Shown: positions 18,659-28,400 of the stretch, piece by piece
How the letters are laid out: each line of letters starts with the position of its first letter
Numbering within the stretch: position 1 is the stretch's first letter
Source of the DNA: Bathymodiolus brooksi
Lineage: Eukaryota > Mollusca > Bivalvia > Mytilida > Modiolidae
Length of the DNA stretch: 64,000 nt
Assembly (NCBI GenBank): GCA_963680875.1
Contig: OY804579.1
Span: 48,820,536-48,884,535, forward strand
Direction: 5' to 3'
The notes under the pieces: model-generated
What the model was told of the DNA's origin: nothing
The model's database searches: none
The model's input: the letters and a program-made list of their open reading frames with translations, nothing else
Made by a program: the position numbers and the translations under genes

Positions 18659-20817
18659 TCAAGTTAATGTAAGGCATTCAGGTGGAACCCTTCCAACAAG
18701 AAGAACCTCACTATATTTGTCAGCAAATTTATGAAACCTTTCTTTTGTTACCATTCCATTGTGTGGCTCATATATTTCTCTGTCTATTTGTATTCTTAAA
18801 TCTATTATTTCGACTTCCATCGGTAACTTAGCAACATCTATTTCAACTATTTCTTTCCGTCCATTTCCAAATCGACGCGATCGTGTTTTCAAGCGACGTA
18901 ATCTTTGGGCGGCACCCAAGGACGAGCAAGTTGATATATACCGTGATTGTCCACCTTTGCTACCGTTAGCAACATGCTCTGCAACACTAAGATGTCCATT
19001 TGGATTTTTAGCAACTAAACCGTTTTCTATTTCGTCATTTTCTCTCAGCAGTCGGTACAGCTTTGGTAATATTTTCTAACAATAAAAAAATAGTTAGTCC
19101 TTTAATAAAATTAACAAGATAAAAAGCGCTTCTGTGGGTACGAATGTAAGAAAGTCATGTACTGTGTGATTTCCGCAATGCAATGTGATTGTATATGGAT
19201 GCAAGTAAAGAGGTCACATATTGTGTGATTTTTCATGACAATACAATGTTTTTTACCTGTATCAATGTGTTGAAAGGATGTCTAGGTCCATAAAACTAGC
19301 TTAACCCCTGTACCAAGACAGGAAAGTCAACGGTCATGTTTTAATACTAATATATTAATATTTGTGTATTAGGGGGCATATGCTACCTTTGTTTCCAACG
19401 TGCAATAAGTGCCTATCAACACTAACGTTTTGGGTTCGATTCCCGCTCATGCGAGGTGTAATCGATACAACAGTATGTGATAAAGTGTGTCAGTGACTTG
19501 CAACAGGTTGGTAGTTATCTCCGAGTACTCCGGTTTCCTCCACCAAGGAAACTGACCGCCACGATATAACTGAAATATTTGTGAAAGTGCGTTAAATACC
19601 ATAACCCTAATCCTAATCTTAATCCTGTTTCTAACGATTTTTGGATGGATTTTGGAACTGTTTTGACAGTGTGTCATTTTGTTTTCATTTTATTTCTCAA
19701 TATAATATAGGTTTACATGTACACATGTAGTTGAAAAGAAGTTGTAGTAAGTAAATAAGTATGATAGGATGTTGTTTTCTCAGTATAATGTATCCTTACA
19801 GGTATAAACAGAAAGAGGGTTTGGTAATAGCCATAGCTTTTCAATATGATAAATTAGTGATAAAAATGACAAATTTTTACATGCGTAAGTTTTTTCTCAA
19901 TATAATAAATTAGTCATATACATTTTGTATAAAAATAGCAAATTGTGTTTTATAAAACTTGGAATACATGATTCAACTTTAAACTGATCATCATGTCAAT
20001 TTGAAGGGTTGACAATCATATATGAATTCTGGGTTTTTTTCAGTTTTCTTTCATATTTTTTTTCGATTTTTTTTTTACGAAAAAAAAAGATTTTGTTATT
20101 GCCCTATTAGTTAATATCATTCGTATGGTTAACTTTATTTTAGTATTCATCATTGCATTTTTATTTATGAAATGTTAAACTGTATTGTGTTGTAATGAAA
20201 ACAATTAATACCGCTTCTGGTCTTTTAAATACTGTGGCAGTCGATGCGGATGCTGAAGGACATTGTTCATCTGTTTTATCTTGTGTACTACTGGCTCTAT
20301 GTGATTGGTCCTGATTTGCAATATTCACTTCTACGTCGTCATTTTCACTTTCACATTTACCAATTTCAGACGTCACTGTGTCCGTCAGTGTACATGTGTC
20401 ATCACTCTGATCAACACTTTCTTCTATTCCATTCACATTGTCATCTGAAAAGCCATCTTCTTTATTTGCCTGTCTGACGTCCTGATCAGATGCGTTTATC
20501 TCAGGTTTGCTTTCTTCAAGTTTAGCTTTCTTTGAATGCTGCTCTTCATCTTCGATGGAAACCACGTAGTTCTTTCGTTTTAAAGGAACATGGATGTCAA
20601 TGTTCATCTCATCTCTTGTAATGGTTTGATACTCATTATATGAGTTATCATTTGACGAGGAGGTAGACCCATTTGATTGGCTATCCTCAGGAGAAATTTC
20701 GTCGTTCCCAACATTCCTCACAGTACTGTCACCGGTCAACTTTTCAACGCTATTATCAACTTCTGCTGCACTGGTATTTCTCGGACAACATAAATCAGCT
20801 TTATATTCCTGATCCAT
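18659..20817 (-). CDS. Two-exon ADP-ribosyltransferase-fold-like protein, copy B
   Basis: Exon 1 is 20817-20212 (202 codons). The intron is 20211-19076, donor GCG|GTATTA and acceptor ttgttag|AAA, phase 0. Exon 2 is 19075-18659 (138 codons plus TGA), giving 340 residues. It parallels copy A: an acidic N-terminus with 'LKRKN' and 'SKKAK', then 'LPKLYRLL', '[10 protein letters not shown]', 'SRYISTCSS', '[16 protein letters not shown]' and '[14 protein letters not shown]'. Exon 1 has net in-frame insertions relative to copy A around 'STSSSNDNS' and '[10 protein letters not shown]'. The C-terminus stops right after 'CLTLT', because an indel removes the acidic tail of copy A, although a similar tail remains out of frame downstream. 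The intron contains a SINE. Confidence 0.68.
19401..19626 (+). mobile_element. SINE in the intron of the copy-B gene, with target-site duplication
   Basis: The element has a consensus B-box 'gggttcgattcccg' (about 19432), the shared core 'cgatacaacagtatgtg', 'gagtactccggtttcctcc', 'tgaccgccacgatata' and a tail 'ataaccctaatcctaatc'. It is flanked by 'gtttccaacg' (19391-19400) and 'gtttctaacg' (19627-19636). Copy A has one uninterrupted 'gtttctaacg' at the equivalent site (about 4347). Insertion therefore followed the duplication. Confidence 0.88.
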
Positions 20818-21099
20818 GTTGTTTATCTCTCCTTTGTTAACTATGGTCTAAAATTGGATAAGTGAGATAGTATCATTTATTTCTTAACATGAACGCTAAT
20901 GTATGCTGTTGATGCATAACAACAGTGTCAGTAAATACCTTATATATGCAATATTAGTGCAGTGTTTTAAAATGAAATATAATGTTTATGTTTATAAAGT
21001 TTAGATACTGGGACAAAGTAGAGGTTTACGGAGCCATTCCTAGGTTGTCCGCCAAATACACATAAACTATATAGTATACATATACTGCATTAATAAATC

Positions 21100-21440
21100 T
21101 TACAGAATACCCAAAGGACAATCCAGACATACAGGCAAAATTGGGCACAAGACACAGAACATAGAAAAAAGCCCCGAGAAAACTAAAATGATGAGCAACA
21201 CAGACACCACCACACAACCTGGACTTGAACGAACGTCGATAATTAAAGTCTGTTGGTGTAATGAGTGAAGCATAGGTATAAAAAATGATAGGAACAGATT
21301 GATCTTTGAAATAAGGTGGAACATAGCTCTGACATATTTATGATGTAGCATATCACCCATGTTGATGGCATCCAAACCTTTGTTAGCAAAAACAAAAGGT
21401 GGAGTAAAGATCGATTTTCTTTTTCATTGTATATGTGCAA
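21100..21440 (-). pseudogene. Permuted PLE N-terminal fragment joined to its 3' tail (copy B)
   Basis: Orthologous to 5880-6240. The minus strand encodes 'DAINMGDMLHHKYV', then in another frame 'PPYFKDQSVPIIFYTY' and 'PTDFNYRRSF', then the 3' tail 'gtgttgctcatcattttag' and 'ttctgtgtcttgtgcccaa'. The reverse transcriptase region is deleted. Confidence 0.5.
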
Positions 21441-21999
21441 TCGCAGTCAGTTTGTACAGAGTACATCCTATTACGTCCCCTCCTTGATTTGCATAGCAGT
21501 GGTACTATTTTGACCACCACAAGGGAAGTAACTCTAATAAAAAACATATAATTTTGAAATCAAATAGAGAATGTGCCAATGGTAATCAAACAGACATAAA
21601 TCCGAAATATGTCTAAATTTAAAAACATGACGTGTTATTGATTTATTGGGTTTTTTTTCAATCGTAGACAGACTCGTGTTGAGGATCGAAACTATGGGAA
21701 GAATAAATCAAAATCCAAGGCGTTGGTCTCAATCTACAACTTAGAAAAACTACTGTGGGCCACTTTTCTACAAATTTTAAAATGGAAATCGTTTCGTAAA
21801 ACATACAAATACATAATCAAGATCGTAGACAAATGAAAAACATTTCATAATTTTTGACAGTTGATGACTATTTCGAACTGTTCCAATAGTTATGACGTAA
21901 AAAGTACGATCGGGCGACTTTAGCTACGAACAATATTTAAATGGCATCATAACAATCTTGCAGATAAAAGAAAACAACATTATCCATACTTTACGTTTG

Positions 22000-22285
22000 G
22001 TCCATTTTCGGACCAATGGATCATCTGATTAATAGGCCTTCGCACTAATTGACATTCGGATCAGTGGACCTACGGGGTAAAGGCCATTCGGAGCAAAGAA
22101 CCGGCTCTCGGACTAATGAACATTTGGAGCAAAGAACCGGCTCTCGACCTAATGAACCCTCGGAGCAAAGAACCGGTTCTCGGACTAATGAACCTGCGGA
22201 GCAATTAAGAACCGGCTCTCGAACTAATGAAGCTTCGGTGCAAAGAACCGGCTTTCAGATTAATGAACCTTCGAACCAATGGTGT
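22000..22285 (+). repeat. 36-bp tandem repeat (copy B)
   Basis: About five units of 'gagcaaagaaccggctctcg' followed by 'gactaatgaac'; one unit is lengthened ('gcaattaagaaccgg'). An ORF at 22049-22306 reads as repeated 'EQRTGSRTNE'. The lengthened unit adds 6 bp and so keeps the frame, but translation is unsupported. Confidence 0.85.
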
Positions 22286-23029
22286 GTAGTTGAACTGTTC
22301 TCATAGGACATTGTTGGGTCTGCATATCCTTAACATAAAATAGCATGCTTTAATATACTGAAACTCGTTACAGGTTAAATCACTAAAGTTGGTACGTGTA
22401 GTAAATATGCAACTTGTTATAATAGTATATTAAGAAATGTTATTTCATATCAGTTTAAAAAAAAACTTACCTTTACTTCAACTCGGATGAGATTCTGTTA
22501 AATGGTTTAAATCGTAACTTATATACATACATACCATTTAATAGAATTCAAGAATATCATGTTTTACTTTCGGTTTCAATATAATTTTCATTTTCGGAAA
22601 ACCAATTTTTATAAAAACTTAATGTGGGTCTGCATATCCTCGTCACATTTACCAGTAATATTGATAACTACCCACTGTATGCTCAATGAAGTGTCAAGCT
22701 TAAATACCTATATACTTAATAATAAAATGCTATCTGTATTTATATTAGCGTCATTGTTGTTGAACTAAAATTTGGACTTGGACACTGTTGAATGCTTAAG
22801 ATATTTGTTTTCCCCAATTTTACCGAGGTCCCCTGTCCACACATGCAGGACGACTCTCCTTATATGCAAATCGGTAGTTAAATCGAACAAATTCTGAGAA
22901 AAGAAAGTTAAGTAACTATGTTAAAATTAAACAAAACTTTGGATTTGAAAAATATTTTACTGCTGTTAAGAATACATACCTATTGGAAATCTGTGTACAA
23001 ATTAAGAAGAGTTTGAAGATACCAAAGGG

Positions 23030-23185
23030 GTAATCAGAATCCGTAAGTCGAAGAACAGACAACACAATGGCCAAAAGAAAAAGAACAAAAGGACAAACAA
23101 CGATCTACAAAATATACACATAAAACTAAGGATCGAGTAACACGAACCCCAATAAAAGTCGGGGGTGAACTCAAGTGCTCCGGAA
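23030..23185 (-). mobile_element. Retroelement 3' tail, inverted (copy B, second site)
   Basis: Orthologous to 7845-7990: 'acaacacaatggccaaaag', 'cgagtaacacgaacccc' and 'gtgctccggaacgaatc'. Confidence 0.6.
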
Positions 23186-23394
23186 CGAATCAATTATGAT
23201 ACACAAAATGCGTAACTTTGCAATAATTATTATAGAACACAAATTCTTTTATTTATTGAATTCAGAAGACAATATATGTCTTAACCCTGTTGGTAAATTT
23301 ATAGAAGATAATATGTAACCTAGTCACATGCTATACGGGTAGTATCTTTTTGTTGAAATCTGAACACTATTAATACTTATCGTTTATGAGATGT

Positions 23395-23540
23395 ACTCGA
23401 TACAATATTATGTGATAAAGTTTGTCTCTGACTTGCGGCAGATCGGCGGTTTTCTCGGACTTCCTCTGCCAATTACACTGACCACCACGAAATAGCTGAA
23501 ATATAGTTGAAAGTGGCGTTAAACACCATAACCCCTAACC
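23395..23540 (+). mobile_element. SINE core and tail (copy B)
   Basis: Orthologous to 8200-8345, with 'gtactcgatacaatattatg', 'accaccacgaaatagctgaa' and a 'ggcgttaaacaccataaccc' end. Confidence 0.7.
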
Positions 23541-24055
23541 TTGTTCATGACGAAAACAGGCTTACAAACAATAAATCATGCCAGGTTAAAAAGGTAGCAG
23601 TGAGATGGACCTATGGATTATATTAGATTTCGGCAGGAAAACGAGGATAAAATGGATAGAACATGAACACTTTGCCTTGCAACGGGCCCACAACGACCAC
23701 TATCCACAAGCTATCGCTTATTAGGAGCTGTTGTAATGTGTCTCTTACATAGAAGGCGGGCAACATTCTAAATACAATAGTCAATTATTTACGTCCCGTT
23801 TTAGGGGCGAGATGTGTATTTGATTTATACAGCACAACTACAAAACTAGCGGATGCCCCTTTCGGAGGGAGCGTTACCACGTTACAGATAAACAACGTCG
23901 TATGTTTTATATCTCTGGGTTCCAATGGGGACTTTCGTAGTTTTGTATTACATTTCCTCATTACATACAGTGTCTGTAGTCTATATTTGTACATATTTAT
24001 TGGTCATTTTGTTATCGTTACATTAGCATAAGAGAAACTTATGTCTTATACAAGT
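23534..24055. repeat. Near-identical block shared by the two duplicates (copy B)
   Basis: Partner of 8346-8865; no substitution is seen by eye over about 500 bp. It contains the ORF at 23785-23994 and ends at the SINE starting near 24060. Confidence 0.75.
23785..23994 (-). CDS. Hypothetical 69-residue ORF inside the identical block (copy B)
   Basis: Identical in sequence to the ORF at 8590-8799, including start and stop. No domain is recognised. Equal conservation of the flanks means the ORF itself is not specifically supported. Confidence 0.2.
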   Translation of the reverse strand: MYKYRLQTLYVMRKCNTKLRKSPLEPRDIKHTTLFICNVVTLPPKGASASFVVVLYKSNTHLAPKTGRK

Positions 24056-24059
24056 ATGT

Positions 24060-24285
24060 GAGTGAGTGATTGTTATTTTGCGCCAATTGAGCATTTATTT
24101 CATCTATATCATGGTGAGAACAAGCTACATTCAATGAAGATGATGCCTGCATGTACCAGACCAACACAAAAACCAGAGAAGCAATAAATACCAATTACAG
24201 TCTTTTCGTTTGACCCGGCAACGGCTCGAACCCACGATCTCCACATTCGAGGCGTACACGCTGGCCATTATACAGCTGATGCGGT
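24060..24285 (-). mobile_element. tRNA-headed SINE (copy B, second)
   Basis: Orthologous to 8870-9100. The minus-strand head holds the B-box 'gggttcgagcc', and the tail runs to 'ggcgcaaaataacaatcact'. Confidence 0.7.
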
Positions 24286-24384
24286 TGCTTCTTTATATTT
24301 GATCATAAACGGATTTTGAAGCTTTTTTTTATTAAAGCATTTTTACATACAGTACCAATAACTTCTCACTATTTATAAGAGCAT

Positions 24385-24450
24385 TACCGCCGCGATATAG
24401 CTGAAAAATTGTTGAAAGTGGCGTTAAGCACCATAACCCTAATCCCTTAA
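24385..24450 (+). mobile_element. SINE 3' fragment with CCCTAA-like tail (copy B)
   Basis: Orthologous to 9190-9260, with 'gaaagtggcgttaagcacc' and the tail 'ataaccctaatccctta'. Confidence 0.6.
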
Positions 24451-24619
24451 GAGCATTATCGACTTCGTCATTTTTTTTCAGTCGTTGAATGAATTCCATT
24501 AATATATATCTTATATTTAGCATGTGAATAACTACATTTTTAACATTATACTTCAGTAATTGCAAGATATCCACCTGTTATTATTTTGATTTTATCAATT
24601 CTTACCTATTTCTCTAATT

Positions 24620-24810
24620 AAATGAGATTCTGTTCAGTGGCATACGTTTTTCCCCACCAAATATCATTCCCGGATGTTTGTGGGTTCCTGTTGCTCTTTT
24701 GTTTTCTGTGTATTGTTTTGTTTGTCCTGTTTGGTTTGACCATTGTATTGTCTGTTCTTAATCGATTTACGCCTTCTGGTTACACCTTTGTTATCTTTAA
24801 ACTTGTCAAA
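24620..24810 (+). mobile_element. Retroelement 3' tail, direct orientation (copy B)
   Basis: Orthologous to 9435-9620: 'tcattcccggatgtttgtg', 'ctgttgctcttttg' and 'accattgtattgtctgttc'. T-rich ORFs at 24622-24876 and 24743-25006 cross it and are not genes. Confidence 0.55.
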
Positions 24811-25489
24811 TGTAAATGTACCATGCATATACACGTACAACGATACGAAATTAAATTATGTCATTCTGTTATATAGTTTTGTATTTTCACTTTCGTTTTT
24901 TCCAACCATATTCAACTTTCATTTTCATTTCTTTCATTCAGAAAATTATACTTCTAACCTCAAATATGAATTATTTCGTCATTTGACGAGTATACATTTT
25001 AGATAAAACACATTTTAGATTCAATAAAGTGTTTAGTACATATGTATAACAATGTAAAACTAAAGGACGGTCCGTTTCGAGGTGGTGTACCCCGCTGCGA
25101 AAAAAAAATAGATCCTGTTTGAAGAATACTAGGTTCTCTCGGGTGTTGTTAGACATTTCTCATTTCTGTTTTGCATTGACCACATTAGACCTAATGTCCA
25201 TAATGTTTGTGTGTATTCTACATTTTACAATAGGTAGTATTTATCTTGTAAATAATTTTCTGGGTTTTGTCTATTCAATTTGTTGTATAACTTACAACTA
25301 GTTGTTAGTTGTTTGTTACCATATAAGAAACATTATAATTGAAATCATATTTAGAAATTTGACGTTAAAGTTATTTCTTTATATGTTTACCAACAAGATT
25401 CAAGATTTGTAGTAAACAAATTGCATATCCATTATTAATAACTACCCAATACAAGACCTGGGTTCATCCTCCGTTGTTTTTTTTGTGTG

Positions 25490-28400
25490 TGTTGCTCATC
25501 TTGTTGGTTTTCTGTGTTGTGTTTTTGGTTTGTTTGTATACGTTGTGTGTCTTGTATCCAGTAATACGTGTTTCTGTGTTGTGTTTTTGGCTTATACGTT
25601 GTGTGTCTTGTATCCAGTATTGCGTGTTTCTGTGTTGTGTTTTTGGCTTATACGTTGTGTGTCTTGTATCCAGTATTGCGTGTTTCTGTGTTGTGTTTTT
25701 GGTTTATACGTTGTGTGTCTTGTATCCAGTATCGGGTGTTTCTGTGTTGTGTTTTTAGTTTATACTTTGTGTGTCTTGTATCCAGTATTGTGTGTTTCTG
25801 TGTTGTGTTTTTGGTTTATACGTTGTGTGTCTTGTATCCAGTATTGCGTGTTTCTGTGTTGTGTTTTTGGTTTATACGTTGTTTGTCTTGTATCCAAAAT
25901 TGCGTGTTTCTGTGTTGTGTTTTTGGTTTATACGTTGTGTGTCTTGTATCCAGTGTTGCGTGTTTCTGTGTTGTGTTTTTGGTTTATACGTTGTGTGACT
26001 TGTATCCAGTATTACGTGTTTCTGTGTTGTGTTTTTGGTTTATACGTTGTGCGTCTTGTATCCAGTATTACGTGTTTCTGTGTTGTGTTTTTGGTTTATA
26101 CGTTGTTTGTCTTGTATCCAGTATTACGTGTTTCTGTGTTTTGTTTTTGATTTATACGTTGTGTGTCTTGTATCCAGTATTGCGTGTTTCTGTGTTGTGT
26201 TTTTAGTTTATACGTTGTGTGTCTTGTATCCAGTGTTGCGTGTTTCTGTGTTGTGTTTTTAGTTTATACGTTGTGTGTCTTGTATCCAGTATTACGTGTT
26301 TCTGTGTTGTGTTTTTGGTTTATACGTTGTGCGTCTTGTATCCAGTATTACGTGTTTCTGTGTTGTGTTTTTGGTTTATACGTTGTTTGTCTTGTATCCA
26401 GTATTACGTGTTTCTGTGTTTTGTTTTTGGTTTATACGTTGTTTGTCTTGTATCCAGTATTGCGTGTTTCTGTGTTGTGTTTTTAGTTTATACGTTGTGT
26501 GTCTTGTATCCAGTATTGCGTGTTTCTGTGTTGTGTTTTTAGTTTATACGTTGTGTGTCTTGTATCCAGTATTGCGTGTTTCTGTGTTGTGTTTTTGGTT
26601 TATACGTTGTGTGTCTTGTATCCAGTATGACGTGTTTCTGTGTTTTGTTTTTGGTTTATACGTTGTTTGTCTTGTATCCAGTATTGCGTGTTTCTGTGTT
26701 GTGTTTTTGGTTTATACGTTGTGTGTCTTGTATCCAGTATTGCTTGTTTCTGTGTTGTGTTTTTGGTATATACGTTGTGTGTCTTGTATCCAGTATTGCG
26801 TGTTTCTGTGTTGTGTTTTTGGTTTATACGTTGTGTGTCTTGTATCCAGTATGACGTGTTTCTGTGTTGTGTTTTTGGTTTATACGTTGTGTGTCTTGTA
26901 TCCAGTATCGGGTGTTTCTGTGTTGTGTTTTTAGTTTATACGTTGTGTTTCTTGTATCCAGTATTGCGTGTTTCTGTGTTGTGTTTTTGTTTATACGTTG
27001 TGTGTCTTGTATCCAGTATCGGGTGTTTCTGTGTTGTGTTTTTAATTTATACGTTGTGTGTCTTGTATCCAGTATCGGGTGTTTCTGTGTTGTCTTTTTG
27101 TTTATACGTTGTGTGTCTTGTATCCAGTATCGGGTGTTTCTGTGTTGTGTTTTTAATTTATACGTTGTGTGTCTTGTATCCAGTATCGGGTGTTTCTGTG
27201 TTGTGTTTTTAGTTGATACGTTGTTTGTCTTGTATCCAGTATTGCGTGTTTCTGTGTTGTGTTTTTGGTTTAGACGTTGTTTGTCTTGTATCCAGTATTA
27301 CGTGTTTCTGTGTTGGGTTTTTGGTTTATACGTTGTGTGTCTTGTATCCAGTATTACGTGTTTCTGTGTTTTGTTTTTGGTTTATACGTTGTGTGTCTTG
27401 TATCCAGTATTACGTGTTTCTGTGTTGTGTTTTTGGTTTATACGTTGTTTGTCTTGTATCCAGTAATACGTGTTTCTGTGTTGTGTTTTTGGTTTATACG
27501 TTGTTTTTCTTGAATCCAGTATTACGTGTTTCTGTGTTTTGTTTTTGGTTTATACGTTGTTTGTCTTGTATCCAGTATTGCGTGTTTCTGCGTTGTGTTC
27601 TTGGTTTATACGTTGTGTGTCTTGTATCCAGTATTACGTGTTTCTGTGTTGTGTTTTTGGTTTATACGTTGTTTGTCTTGTATCCAGTATTACGTGTTTC
27701 TGTGTTGTGTTTTTGGTTTATACGTTGTTTGTCTTGTATCCAGTATTGCGTGTTTCTGTGTTGTGTTTTTGGTTTATACGTTGTGTGTCTTGTATCCAGT
27801 ATTGTGTGTTTCTGTGTTGTGTTTTTGGTTTATACGTTGTGTGTCTTGTATCCAGTAATACGTGTTTCTGTGTTGTGTTTTTTGTTTATTCGTTGTGTGT
27901 CTTGTATCCAGTATTACGTGTTTCTGTGTTGTGTTTTTAGTTTATACGTTGTGTTTCTTGTATCCAGTATTACGTGTTTCTGTGTTGTGTTTTTGGTTTA
28001 TACGTTGTGTTTCTTGTATCCAGTATTACGTGTTTCTGTGTTGTGTTTTTAGTTTATACGTTGTGTGTCTTGTATCCAGTATTGCGTGTTTCTGTGTTGT
28101 GTTTTTAGTTTATACGTTTTGTGTCTTGTATCCAGTATTGCGTGTTTCTGTGTTGTGTTTTTAGTTTATACGTTGTGTGTCTTGTATCCAGTATTGCGTG
28201 TTTCTGTGTTGTGTTTTTAGTTTATACGTTGTGTGTCTTGTATCCAGTATTGCGTGTTTCTGTGTTGTGTTTTTAGTTGATACATTGTGTGTCTTGTATC
28301 CAGTATTGGGTGTTTCTGTGTTGTGTTTTTGGTTTATACGTTGTTTGTCCTGTATCCAGTATTGCGTGTTTCTGTGTTGTGTTGTGTTTTTGGTTTATAC

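Noticed and set aside
24622..25006. Hydrophobic ORFs that look like signal or membrane proteins
   Set aside because: They overlie the T/G-rich retroelement 3' tail and SINE-adjacent sequence, and the frames are not independently maintained.
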